Source: Heterohyrax brucei (lineage: Eukaryota > Chordata > Mammalia > Hyracoidea > Procaviidae). Taken from it: 64,000 nt of DNA. The stretch's first letter is position 1. Every line of letters begins with the position of its first letter. The notes under the pieces were generated by a model that was not told the DNA's origin, did not search any database, and was given only the letters and a program-made list of their open reading frames with translations. This document shows, in pieces, positions 11,103-20,668 of this stretch. Position numbers and translations under genes: made by a program. The stretch spans positions 125,604,796 to 125,668,795 of the forward strand of contig CM053142.1 in the NCBI GenBank assembly GCA_028571685.1, written 5' to 3'.

Positions 11103-11229
11103 AAAATCACCCACTACCATTGAGTTAATTCCAACTTATAGCAACACTGTATAACAGAATAGAACTGCTCCATAGGGTTTCCAAGGAGTACAAATGTAGC
11201 ACTTAACCACTGCACCACCAGGGTTTCCT
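11103..11229 (-). repeat. AfroSINE copy, antisense, internal deletion
   Basis: Antisense tail 'gagttaattccaacttatag', body 'catagggtttccaaggag', then a direct jump to 'gcacttaaccactgcaccac'. Most of the B-box region is deleted. Confidence 0.85.
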
Positions 11230-12214
11230 AATATACACACTAAAAAGGGGGCTCTACAGTGAAGTAAGTTTGATCAAATCAGTGTTTAAGTTAAACAGGC
11301 TTCTTTACTATGGGACTTCTAAGACACTACTGAATGCAAAGCTGAATTTTCATTCTTCAGGAGATAAATAGAATTTGCAGTATTCCCCAAGTATAACTGA
11401 CACAACATCCTTTTATATGACAGTCATTTGTGCTCCAAAGAAGCTTTTCAAGAACACTGATTATTGGGATAGAAGCCATCATCCTCATGTTAGGAAGTTT
11501 TCTATTTTTCCACCAGTTCAGTAGCAGCTCTTAATCATAAACTCATCTACAGATAATACAACAACTGTAATTAGACGATAGTTGGATTCATTCTTAGCTT
11601 TGGTCACCACCCTAGGACTGCAGGAGCTTATACACCAGAGCAAAGGGTATGTGTACTTCATAAGCCATTTCATTTCTGTCCCTGCCCCCCCTTTCTTAAA
11701 CTTTAAACCAAAAACATCCCCTGAAGTTTTAAAATGAAAGTTTTGTCTAACTAGTTAAAAAAAACATTTTTCTTGAACATTTCACACTTTTAAGAACCAT
11801 CTTTCTGGAAGCAAACTGACAACAGCAACTCAAAATATTAGAAAGGAACCTTACGGGGTGGTGAGTTTATGTTAATGAGGGAAAAATACTCAGAAGAGGT
11901 GAGAATGGCTGCATGACTGGAGAGGCAGTCAATAAACATGAGGCAGTGAATTATACATGAGGAAATGATTGAGTTGGTGTATGTTTTGCTGTGTATATTT
12001 TACACAGAATTTTTTGAACAAAGGAACAGCGTCTAACAGAATTGGTGCAGAAACTAGCTAAAACAGATCTAAAAGTGGTTTTTAACTAAAAGACATTTGT
12101 CTAAAAATATCACTAGGATCCATCTACCTTGCTAGAAGAGCAAATACATGTTTACATTGGAATACTATACATGATGAAATGTTTCGTTAAGGGTCTTCTC
12201 TTTTTTGCTGATTC
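11230..12214. other. Unique sequence, no gene seen
   Basis: Nearly 1 kb with no supported coding region or repeat. Confidence 0.5.
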
Positions 12215-12300
12215 TCTACCAGATATGATATCCTTCTCCAGGGACTGGTCCTTCCTGATAACATGTCCAAAATATGAATCCAGGGCATTTCCTGCCATAA
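12215..12300 (-). mobile_element. RTE/BovB-type LINE fragment, antisense
   Basis: The block 'ccttctccagggactggtcc' (12232-12251) and 'gataacatgtccaaaatatg' (12257-12276) recur at 41431-41480 and in the other RTE loci. Only about 85 bases of the 3' region remain. Confidence 0.7.
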
Positions 12301-12769
12301 TCGTGAATCTAGTTATAGTTTGTATCAGGAACCTGAAATCATATACGTGTTTGCAATAAACTTCTATTTCAATAACCGTATCTCAATTGTTATGCATGCT
12401 AAAACTTAGGGACAGAGAGATTATACGACATGGTTCTTGCTTTCTTTTTTCTCAGTATCTTAAATCAGAGGTACCTAGTCTGTTAATTTCCCAGTTAGTT
12501 GTGTTACGATAGCCATCTCTGTTGATAAGTTAATTTTGACAGCAAGAAATGTATTTCTCAAATCAGTCTCAAAACAAGGTAATGACTGGGCATCTGATGA
12601 TCAGATAAATAGAGATGTTGTTTTTCCAGGATCCTTGCTAAGACTTGTCTTACACTCTTCGTCAGTTCTATCTCGATAGTAGTAATGCTATGTGTGTTTC
12701 TGGTGTTTTATACATACGTAATTCATACAACCTTTCTATAATGAATGTATTTAAGATTCTCATTTTAAA
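12301..12769. other. Unassigned unique sequence
   Basis: About 470 bases with no supported gene or repeat. Confidence 0.5.
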
Positions 12770-12893
12770 ACTTAAGTTGTTAGAGTCATCAAGCTTCAGT
12801 TGCTTCCCCAAGATTGCACAGCAAATTACACAGCCAGGATATGCAAGAGTTCCATCTCATCCCAAAGTCCGTGTTTACTCAGCCACGTAGAGT
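12770..12893 (-). repeat. MIR SINE, antisense
   Basis: Follows the antisense MIR layout: 'ccccaagattgcacagc' (12806-12822), 'cagccaggatatgcaagag' and then 'cccaaagtccgtgtttactc'. The short frames on both strands across 12645-13150 are by-products of this repeat and its neighbour. Confidence 0.7.
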
Positions 12894-13030
12894 TGTCCGC
12901 TGATCCCGGTGTGCCTGAAACTTTCCCAGTTTTAGCCCTGAAATTCCCACGTCCCAGGAATACCGCTCCCCTCAATTCCAGACAAACAAAGACAGATGGT
13001 AGCCCTAGAACCTCCACTGCACTGGCCAGC
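12894..13030. repeat. Old interspersed repeat, family uncertain
   Basis: The block 'cccagttttagccctgaaat' (12927-12946) and 'cacgtcccaggaataccgc' resemble a common ancient mammalian repeat built around 'gttttagcactgaaa' and 'cgtcccggg'. I recall the pattern but not its name. Confidence 0.4.
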
Positions 13031-13639
13031 CCAGTGTTGTCAGTACTTTACCATGTGAAAACTCATTTTGAAGAAGCAAGAGATAAAATACCTTATAATA
13101 AAAGTCTCAGATCTTTAGAACATGAGCTCTTTCAATTTATATGGCAATAAATACAGAAGTTAGTTTATTAATGTTGTTTCCAGAAAAATAAATTTTGTCA
13201 TCCTCTGGGGCTAAAGCAAATAGGAAAGTAATTAATAATGCTGTTTCTAAAAACAAACTACTAAAGGCATCCAGGAAGTCATCTTGTCTTAACCACAGAA
13301 GCCGCAGACCCAGCAGGACCCTTGATGCTCTATTTTCCTTGGAAAAAATGGCCTCCACGAAGAAATAAAAAGCTTCAGAGGACAAACCCTGAAAAATCCA
13401 ACTTGCAGAGTAGTAACAGTGACCATATCTTCAACTCTGTAGCATATAGACCTTATGTAATAACACTTACTGAAAACATTAGATACCTAGCCATCCTTTT
13501 CATTCATTCTTTGATTTTTACATAATGTTCTTCCAATAATATTCTAACTCCTATGTTACTTTTTAAAACAGCTACAGCAAAACAGAAGACAGTTTTACAC
13601 TTAAAAAAAACTACTAATAAAATTGTCCTCTAATCCTCA
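13031..13639. other. Unassigned unique sequence
   Basis: About 600 bases without supported features; the short frames here overlap on opposite strands and have no recognisable domain. Confidence 0.5.
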
Positions 13640-13830
13640 CTGTTGAATAGAATTTTCTAGAAATTTTGGTGTTTAACACGGCAGCCACTAGCCACATGTG
13701 GCTTCTGAACACTTGACATGTGGCTAGTGTAATCAAGGAACTGAGATTCTTATTTTTAGTTACTTTTAATTTCTGTAACTACATGCAGCTAATGGCTACC
13801 ATATTGGACAGTGCAGCTCTGAACAGTCTT
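13640..13830. repeat. hAT-like (MER-type) DNA-transposon relic
   Basis: Contains 'agccactagccacatgtggc' (13682-13701) near one end and the partly inverted 'gcagctaatggctaccatat' near the other, followed by 'tggacagtgcagc'. This quasi-palindromic layout is that of a widespread non-autonomous mammalian DNA-transposon repeat. The exact family is not certain. Confidence 0.55.
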
Positions 13831-13884
13831 TATATAATGTTTGGTGGCTTGTATTACAATCTTTGAGGAACACTGACACACACG

Positions 13885-14032
13885 CTGTGTGCCATCTAGT
13901 CAATTCTGGCTTACAGGGACCCCACAGAACAGAGTAAAACTGTCCCCTAGAGTTGCCAGGGAGCAGCTGGTAGACTCAAAGTGCTGACGTTTTCAGCAAA
14001 CTGAGGCGTTACCACTGCACCACCAGGGCTCC
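13885..14032 (-). repeat. AfroSINE copy, antisense
   Basis: 'gtgccatctagtcaattctg' at 13889-13908, antisense body with 'agagtaaaactgtccccta', and head ending 'taccactgcaccaccagggc' near 14029. Confidence 0.85.
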
Positions 14033-14116
14033 TCTGGAGCAAGTGACATGTAGCAATTTGAATCGAGTCTTATCACTATGTGTACATGGCAATTCAGCCC
14101 GTACTCTGCAAGACTT

Positions 14117-14182
14117 GTGAGTGTGTGTGTGTGAATGTACATGCATGTAGCTGTGTGTGTGTGTGTGTGCGTGTGTGTGTGT
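14117..14182 (+). repeat. (TG)n microsatellite, interrupted
   Basis: Two TG arrays separated by a 'aatgtacatgcatgtagc' interruption. The 78-codon frame over it is low complexity. Confidence 0.95.
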
Positions 14183-14244
14183 TGCTTAATCCAGAAGTTA
14201 ATACTGATTGCCCAAATAAGGAGAACACCACACTATCTTCCACA

Positions 14245-14543
14245 CTTCTGGAAATCAGACACCTTTTATTTACTTATACGTGTACAGGCAGACTAGTACA
14301 TCATTCTAGAAAATAAAACTGATTCTGTAATAAATGGAAGAAGTACAATAAGTGAAGAAAGTTATGTTTCATTTAATCCTCAGTAGAAGAAAGAAAAATA
14401 AACACTTCCTTGATCCCAACTCTTCTGAGACCTGGAACAAGTAGACAGCACGTATCACTGAACTCTTTGAACATACGGAAAAACTCATTATGAGCTTTTA
14501 AAAACCCAGCCAGATCCTCTCCATCTGAGTATTGGAACCAGCT
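14245..14543 (-). other. Candidate terminal exon of an unknown transcript
   Basis: Speculative. On the minus strand an acceptor-like 'attttttatag' ends at 14542. An open frame of 56 codons then runs to a TAA at 14375-14373, and an AATAAA signal lies at 14270-14265. The frame reads WFQYSDGEDLAGFLK at its start and ends IFLSSTED; I do not recognise it. If spliced from the candidate exon at 15060-14901, the phase would differ and the frame would end sooner, at a TAA inside the exon. The sequence does not look like any repeat in the window. It may equally be chance. Confidence 0.18.
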
Positions 14544-14900
14544 ATAAAAAATATTTAAGTGGAAACACAAATAATTTTTACATGTTTGTCATTTTTATGT
14601 ATGTCACACTTATTAATGCACCACAAAGAAGCCTTTATTGCTATTAGTGGAAAATTAAGAAAGAAGCATTCACTTTCCAGTTTTAAACAAGTCTCTCATT
14701 TCTTGTTTATTAACTAAAAAAAAAAACTAAGTGTTTCAACCATCTTATCACCTACTTGGCATATGTTTTATTTTCTGTAGCTGTAAGTTCAATTTATTTC
14801 AAAAGTCTAAAGCACTGTTTTTTTCTTCTTAATAGCCTTTTTCACAGTTATTACTTGGCACCACTAGAATTGAAGAATAGTTCTAAAATACCACACTTAC
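14544..14900. other. Unassigned AT-rich sequence
   Basis: No gene or repeat recognised between the two exon-like segments. Confidence 0.45.
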
Positions 14901-15060
14901 ATGCAATGGAGGATCCTGGGAACTTTTTAATATTCAGTGAAGTGAGATTGTTTTCCAAAGTTTGGCAAATGAGATTTCCAAAAAAGACCAGCTGAATAAG
15001 ATTAAAGTACTTCATGCTGACCGTATGAGAAAAAGAACTAAGGTATAAATCCTCAGCAAT
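14901..15060 (-). other. Candidate internal exon with consensus-like splice sites
   Basis: Speculative. Reading the minus strand, 'ggtttttgtacttaaag' precedes base 15060 as an acceptor. The segment ends at 14901 before a textbook GTAAGT donor (14900-14895). One frame is open across all 160 bases, beginning IAEDLYLSSFSHTV and ending in KFPGSSIA; the other two have early stops. No family is recognised and the composition (many hydrophobic residues, T-rich) is compatible with chance. Confidence 0.15.
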
Positions 15061-15502
15061 CTTTAAGTACAAAAACCAGATTTACTTTTTTTTTAGTTAA
15101 ACCAGCAAATAAACACATGGTATTCTAGCACTAAAACTATGTTTCTAGAAGCAAGCAAATGAACCAGGTTATTTTTCAAGATTCAGGATCTATGTTATGC
15201 AGGACTCGGACTATTAAATTCACTTCTCTGTCTGCAGGGTGGGTGCTCAGTAAATACTTGTTCATTTAAAGTTAATTTTGTTTCTTCTCTAAAAATTCTT
15301 TTGTAGAGCCAGTCAACATTTGCTAGAGTTAAATAACTCTATTTTTTAAAGACCATAACGGTATCTGTGTATCATAGGAAACTAAACATTAGTTACAAGG
15401 GTAAAGGAAATTATTTCAGATCCTGTTCAGCAACAGAAATTATATGAAGTTTTTCAGAAACAACTATGTAAGTAAACTATGCCAGGGCAGAACACCTCAA
15501 GA
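15061..15502. other. Unassigned unique sequence
   Basis: About 440 bases without supported features. Confidence 0.5.
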
Positions 15503-15600
15503 CAGTGGTTTCTCAACCTGTGAGTGGCAAGATAAAAGAGATTCTCAGAATACTGGGTAGAGAAACATGGTAATTAAATATGAAACGCATATTTGATAGA
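15503..15600 (+). repeat. Possible hAT-Charlie terminal fragment
   Basis: Starts with 'cagtggtttctcaacctgtg' (15504-15523), the usual opening of hAT-Charlie-type non-autonomous elements. The remainder is too diverged to confirm. Confidence 0.3.
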
Positions 15601-16089
15601 AACTTGTATTTGAGAAATTGCAAGAATTATAGCGAGTAAATCTCAGCAAATCCTCAGCTGATGGAGAATGAATGGGGAAAAAGACAGTGAAGATGAGGTA
15701 AGTCCATCTATGAAAATATTCCAGAAAGATTAGCACATTTTTAATACAGCATCTGTGAAAACTAAAGTGTGAACTCAAAGAGGAAGCCAAGTTGAGGCAT
15801 GGAAACTATAAATCAAATATTTGTTAGCCATTGGTCAGATGCTGGGACTCTGTCTTGCCAACTTTATGTTGAGTGATCCCCTTTATCCAGGTAGACATGC
15901 ATCAAGATCTGCTCCTACACCCCCAGTTAGGTTCCCAAGAGCTATGGCTCAGTGCTCCAGCCACACACACACCCATTCGTGGCCAAGGCATCTCTTGAAC
16001 TGGCTTTCTATCCCAGTGAGCCACATTTCAAAGCACAGAAGAATGGAAATGGTCTTTCACTTTTCTCCCATCAAGTCAGATCCTCTGTT
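15601..16089. other. Unassigned sequence, no gene seen
   Basis: Overlapping frames at 15545-16102 on both strands have no recognisable domain. The less AT-rich block near 15900-16080 may belong to the L2 element that follows. Confidence 0.4.
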
Positions 16090-16502
16090 TTCTTTCCAGT
16101 AGGTTCCAGCACAGTCTCAGTAGCCATCCAAAGAACATTTCATACCCTATTCCCACTGCCTGGAATGCTCTTACTCCCAGCATGCCTTCTTCCTGTAATT
16201 CATCAGGTCTCTGCTCAAATGTAACACCATTAGAGATGCCTTCTCTGGCCACCTTGTTTAATATAGCGCCTCCTCTCTCCCCAGTCACACTTGTAGTGTC
16301 TTCTCACTTCAATCCTCCGCTATATTTTTATTCATAGCATTTATTATGATATAAAATTATGTTATATATGTACTGGGTTATATATACGTGTGTGTGTGTA
16401 TATACATGATATATTTGTCTACCCTGAAAGGAATGTAAAGCCAGTGGAAGTAGAGACTTGATTTTGTTCATTATTGCATTCCCCACAGTTCTAGGCACAT
16501 AC

Positions 16503-16697
16503 CAGTTGTCATCAAGTCAAGTCTGACTTGTAATGACCACGTGTGTGTCAACAGAACTGTGCTCCACAGAGTCTTCAATTGACTGATTTTTCAAAATTGC
16601 CAAGCCTTTCTTCTGAGACACTTTTGCCTGGACTTGAACCTCCAACCTTTTAGTTTAGCTAGCAGCCATGCATGTTAATCATTTGTACCACCCAGTC
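16503..16697 (-). repeat. AfroSINE, long variant, antisense
   Basis: Antisense tail 'catcaagtcaagtctgactt', long-variant middle 'tttgcctggacttgaacctc' and head ending 'catttgtaccacccagtc'. Confidence 0.75.
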
Positions 16698-16836
16698 ATT
16701 GCAATTTCAACTCATAATCACCCCATAAGGCAAAACAGAACTACCTCACAGGGTTGCCAAAGAGTACCTGGTAGATTCACACTGCAGACTCATGGTTAGC
16801 AGTCAAAATCTTAACCAGTACACCACCAGCGTTTCC
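16698..16836 (-). repeat. AfroSINE copy, antisense
   Basis: Abuts the previous copy. Body 'cctcacagggttgccaaaga' and head ending 'cagtacaccaccagcgtttc' near 16834. Confidence 0.8.
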
Positions 16837-16904
16837 TCTAGGCACATAGTAGACACTAAATACTGCTTGGAATGAATAAAGAAATGGATCTTATTTTAAC
16901 AGTT

Positions 16905-17312
16905 GGATAGTATCTTCATTTCCTGGGACTGCTGTAATAAAATGCCATATCTGAGTGTCTTTAAATAGTGGAAATTTATAGTCTCACAGTTTGGGGGGCC
17001 AGAAGTACAAATGAGGTTATTGGTCATTTTGATTCCTTCTGAAGGTTCTGAGAAAGAAATGGTTCCATGCCTCTCTCCTCGTTTCTGGAGGCTCCTGGCA
17101 ACCCTTGGGGTTTCCTCTGCCTCTATTGTCACCTGGCTATACTTCTGTCTACATCTGGGTCTATTCTCCACTCTTACAACAATCATTCAGATGCAGTGAG
17201 GACTTACTGTACTTAGACTTAAAAAACACTATTTCCAAACATGGTCATGTCCAAAGGTACTACGGTTCAGGAATTAAAGATAACTTTTTGAGAGACAATT
17301 TAATCCATAAGA
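16905..17312 (-). mobile_element. MaLR-like LTR, antisense, diverged
   Basis: 'gggactgctgtaataaaatg' (16925-16944), 'gtggaaatttatagtctcac' and the closing 'gagacaatttaatccataa' follow the antisense MLT1-like layout. It is more diverged than the 2840-3359 family. Confidence 0.55.
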
Positions 17313-18010
17313 AATAGCACTATGCAAACATGAAAGGTCACAATTTTGCTTCTACCTCCAAAATCTTACTCCTAGGATTACAGCCTTATCACATATCTTT
17401 GATGCCTTATACTTGATTTTGAAGAAAAGGGAGCTATATCTGTTGAGATGAACATAGTTCCTGAGACATTAATTAAGAATGCTTTCTGAGCAATCAAAAT
17501 ATGGACAACTCAGGAAAAAATAGTTTATTACTATTTTAAATATTTTGTTTTTAATTTTTCTCAATGAAACCTTGATTCTGTTTAGGAAAAGGGGCATTAA
17601 AGTCCCTGGTAACAATGGTCTTCAAGGGAAATACATAATGAGCATATTTTTCTGATAATAAAAAAAAAAATCAAAGCAGAAAATAGTTCCTGATCTGTAA
17701 ATAAAAGAATGCATTAGTGCCAACTTCATGCATCTGTAAAGACAAGGAATCTGGGTTTTGTTTTGTGGGTTTTCTTTTATTCTCTCCTTGCTCGATAAAG
17801 AGAAACATGGAATTGCCTTCATGATGGCAAGAGTAAAACACAACTTTCATTTCTTGGTATTTTTTTCCTTTCTCATAAACTAGAATAATCAACATGGCGA
17901 TCCCAGCATTGTTGTGCATAAATCATATTCAACTATCATTCCAATATCTGTAGCATCTCCTAGATGACAGGAAGAAGGAAATTAAGTTGTTTTCGTTATA
18001 GACAGGAACA
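17313..18010. other. Unassigned AT-rich sequence
   Basis: About 700 bases. Part of 17320-17420 may be old L1. Overlapping minus-strand frames at 17622-17919 have no recognisable domain. Confidence 0.45.
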
Positions 18011-18092
18011 GAGGAAGTGACTGAGTAGTTAAGGTGATGGACTGCTAATCCATTGTGCTCTGCACGCTTGGGTTGGAATCCTATCCTCTTCT
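18011..18092 (+). pseudogene. tRNA-Ser(GCT) pseudogene
   Basis: This 82-base stretch aligns end to end with a vertebrate serine tRNA bearing a GCT anticodon. The acceptor strands 18011-18017 and 18085-18091 pair except for one A-C mismatch and one G-T wobble. The anticodon arm at 18039-18051 reads gga-ctgctaa-tcc, with the GCT anticodon in the loop. The long variable arm of serine tRNA follows (18052-18068). The A box is changed (tgactgagtagttaagg) and the B box reads ggttggaatcc, losing the invariant cytosine of GGTTCGAATCC. No T-run terminator follows and there is no A-tail. Transcription by RNA polymerase III is therefore unlikely. The surrounding SINEs have a different head and are not the source. 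Confidence 0.88.
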
Positions 18093-18205
18093 TTCCATCC
18101 ATTATCCACTGTGTCATGGGAGTAAGATTTTAGCGTTCTGCTAAACAAGTCTTTGTTGGTTGGAGTCCTCTAGAAAAAGATGATCTAATGCTCTATGACA
18201 ACTCT

Positions 18206-18365
18206 ATGGAAACAATGATGGTATAGTGGTTAAATGCTACAACTGCTGATCAAAAGGGCAGCAGTTTGAATCCACCAGGCACTCCTTGGAGACCCTGTGG
18301 AGCAGTTCTACTCCATCCTACAGGGTCACTGAGTCGGAATCAACTCAATGGCAGCGGTTTTTCGT
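18206..18365 (+). repeat. AfroSINE copy
   Basis: Head 'gtatagtggttaaatgctac', B-box-like 'gcagtttgaatccacc', body 'actccttggagaccctgtgg' and tail 'gagtcggaatcaactcaatg' ending in a T-rich run. Confidence 0.9.
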
Positions 18366-19499
18366 TATGGAATACATGCTGAGATCTGCGTTATTTGATA
18401 TCACGTGCAAGGATCCTGACAGTACAATTTAGTATCTTTCAGACCAACATCAAGGAAAAGAACCTCTCAATTTTCACAATGCCAGGCAGTTTTATTCTTC
18501 ATTTAAACAAGCAAAATTGGCACGCTCCCCTGGTGAGTAAATTTCAGGGCAGAAGTACCTCTTTGTCCTGAAAGTTGAAGTCCTTGAACTTCTGGGTTTA
18601 CTGTTTCAGATGTCTTCCTAAGAAGCCCAAAGAAAAGAAAGACTTGTATATTAAAATGAGTATGTATTAATATCAAAGTACTAAGTATCTTGATCAAAGA
18701 GAAAAATCAACCTGTCGTTTCATTAGTGGTAGTTCATTAGTGGTATATAATGGAAGAGTGAGTATCTGTGTTGTTAGTACTTGAACAATATGATCTCAGC
18801 AGCAGTATTATTCTCTACCTGACAAGTAACAATGACAATTCCAAATAATCATCAGGAAGGCAAATAATTTACATGTCAGTAAAATACAAACACTAAAGCT
18901 TTGCTTAGCAAAACAGCTGAAATATTACTAACAAGAAGATTCATCAGAGCTGACTCAGCAGTATATTAGGCTGCTTAATTATTCTAATGTATCTATAACT
19001 GCTGACTTCACCTCCCTTGATATGCACAGCTGCCCATCTTCCTCATAAATTCTGTGGTTCTCCTAAGATTGAAACATTTCTAAGAAAAACTTTACCAATT
19101 TGTTGATACAGCCGAAGAACTTCTAAAGTACCAAACAAGAGCTTAACTGCTAAATATATCCACGGGGCAGCTTATTTTTTCAACTAATGTTCTCTGAGTA
19201 AGTATAGTGGAGTCCGTGTAATAGAAAGATGATTTTGTTCATACTCTTGACCTTCAAAAGTAGCACAATTGGAAAGATATGCCTACATAAAACATTTATG
19301 TCTAAATTAAGAAAAAAAATTAAGATTGTTATCTTTTCCTATAACCTCAAGAAGTCTACAATTTCAGCCAGCTCCTAGAACTCCCTTGGTCTAATGCTTT
19401 GATGATGCTGGGTGAAAAGGCAGCCTTTGTCATTTTTGTTGACATGTTTCTTTATGAGCCAATATATATCAAAAGGAAAGAGCACTCAGCATTTCTCAA
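18366..19499. other. Unique sequence with a Maf/AP-1-like site and one weak exon-like segment
   Basis: No gene is supported. On the minus strand a long pyrimidine tract, 'tttcttttctttgggcttct', leads to an AG at 18618. The frame that follows (to 18503) opens KTSETVNPEVQG; no donor of good quality follows. The stretch 18900-19040 has a compact set of motif-like words, including gctgactcagca at 18949-18960, which matches 12 bases of a 13-base Maf recognition element. Nothing else is recognised. Confidence 0.35.
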
Positions 19500-20047
19500 A
19501 TGGAAAGAACCAAAGAAAATATTAAAGCCTGGAATTGAAATATTGCAGGATTCTATCAGCAAAAACTAGGACATAATAAAATGGAAGGAATACACAAAGT
19601 CGTTGTGCCGAAAAGTGACCAGAAAATAGTCAACATCCAGCCATCTCAGGAGGCAGCATATCATCGAGCGCTGATGATGCTAAAGGAAGACATCCAGGCT
19701 GCCCTGAAGGGGCTCCACGCATTGAGGGAATACACGCCAAGAAATTTAAAACACAGCTCCCTGGCCAATTAACTGAAAGAGACCCATTTATGTGCCAGAT
19801 CCAAAGAAAAGTGATCCAAATGGAATGCAGAAGTTATCAAACAATATCATTAATATCCAGGCAAGTAAATTTATGCTGAAGATAATTCAAAACTGGTTGC
19901 ACCAGTACAGTAACAGGCAATTGCCAAAAATTCAAGCCAGATTTGGAAGAAGACATAGAACAAGAGATACCACTGCTGATGTCAAATGAATCTTGGCTGA
20001 AAACCAGTAATATCAGAAAGCTGTTTACCTGTGTTTTATTGACTATA
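19500..20047 (+). mobile_element. RTE/BovB-type LINE fragment: start of the reverse-transcriptase region
   Basis: Sense RTE. The frame at 19581-19772 (starting MEGIHKVVVPK) and the next at 19792-19989 (PDPKKSDPNGMQKL, then LKIIQNWLHQYSNRQLP) are one reverse-transcriptase stretch broken by a frameshift and a stop at 19770-19772. The corresponding region in the other RTE loci includes the antisense frame at 41687-41881. The segment that should contain 'KNKASGIDS' is deleted. The frame at 19581 could be mistaken for a novel gene, but it is RTE. The element stops just before the mariner-derived element at 20048. Confidence 0.82.
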
Positions 20048-20602
20048 CATTGTCAAATCCCACAATCTTAATTGTTCTAAGTGCTACATACTGCATTGCT
20101 GAATATCACTATGGTCACCTTTGAAGTACTCCCCTTGAGAATCTATGCACCAACACCAGTGCCTAGTCTACCATTCAAAGCGACTCTGGAACTCTTTCTG
20201 GAATGGCCACTGCACACAGTGGCATGGTGGCAAGTTTGTGAACTTAACTGTATAGTTGTTTGTGAGGGAGTTTTTTAGCTAGTCAACAACTGTATTGGAA
20301 CACCCTCCCTACTCACCTGATCTGTATCCTGGCAGTTTTTTTTTTTTTTTTACCTGAAGATATAGAAAATATCGAATGGAAGGTATTTTGTTGACGTCAG
20401 GGACATCGAGGGTAGTATGGCAACAGCTCTGATGGCCATTCCAGAAAGAGTTCCAAAATTGCTTTGAAGGGTGGACTGGGAGCTGGCATCAGTACATAGT
20501 TTCCCAAGGGAAGTACTTTGAAGGTTACTGTAGTGACATTTAGCAATGAGGTATTCAACACTTTTTCTAGGATGAGTTCACAAACTTAATTGACAGTCCT
20601 CA
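20048..20602 (+). mobile_element. Mariner-derived non-autonomous element, copy 1
   Basis: 555 bases between TA dinucleotides (20046-20047 and 20603-20604). It aligns along its whole length with 23225-24305 once the LTR in that copy is removed. The right end (agttcacaaacttaattgac near 20576-20595) is well kept and the left end is diverged. The interior, on the plus strand, retains traces of the C-terminal third of a mariner transposase: YSPDLYPGS near 20310-20336, then FQNCFEGWTG and QGKYFEG near 20452-20525. A 16-base T-run interrupts it at 20336-20351. Far too short for a full transposase, it is a deletion derivative. Confidence 0.8.
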
Positions 20603-20668
20603 TAGGTTTTCTTCTTTTCCCTTGAATTCTGTTTCCTGAAGTTTTTAGTTTGGGGCGGAGGGTTAGGA

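Larger units (their letters stand above)
16090..16885 (+). repeat. L2 LINE 3' end, interrupted by two SINEs
   Basis: 16140-16260 matches the conserved L2 3' region ('ctgcctggaatgctcttac', 'tctctgctcaaatgtaaca', 'gagatgccttctctggccac'). 16425-16500 continues with 'attgcattccccacagttct', and 16838-16885 completes it with 'aggcacatagtagacacta' and a TGAATGAATAAA-like end. SINEs at 16503-16836 split it between 'ctaggcacat' and a repeated 'ctaggcacatagtag', so 'ctaggcacat' is probably the target-site duplication. Confidence 0.8.

Noticed and set aside
12800..13150. 116-codon frame with proline-rich content.
   Set aside because: It spans an antisense MIR and another old repeat; not coding.
14080..14316. 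Cysteine/valine-rich frame.
   Set aside because: Translation of a TG microsatellite.
18011..18092. Functional tRNA-Ser(GCT) gene.
   Set aside because: The B box lacks its invariant cytosine, the A box is altered, an acceptor mismatch is present and there is no T-run terminator; called a pseudogene.
19581..19989. Two adjoining frames that look like a novel protein (MEGIHKVVVPK..., PDPKKSDPNG...).
   Set aside because: They match the start of the RTE reverse-transcriptase region, with a frameshift, a stop and an internal deletion; not a cellular gene.
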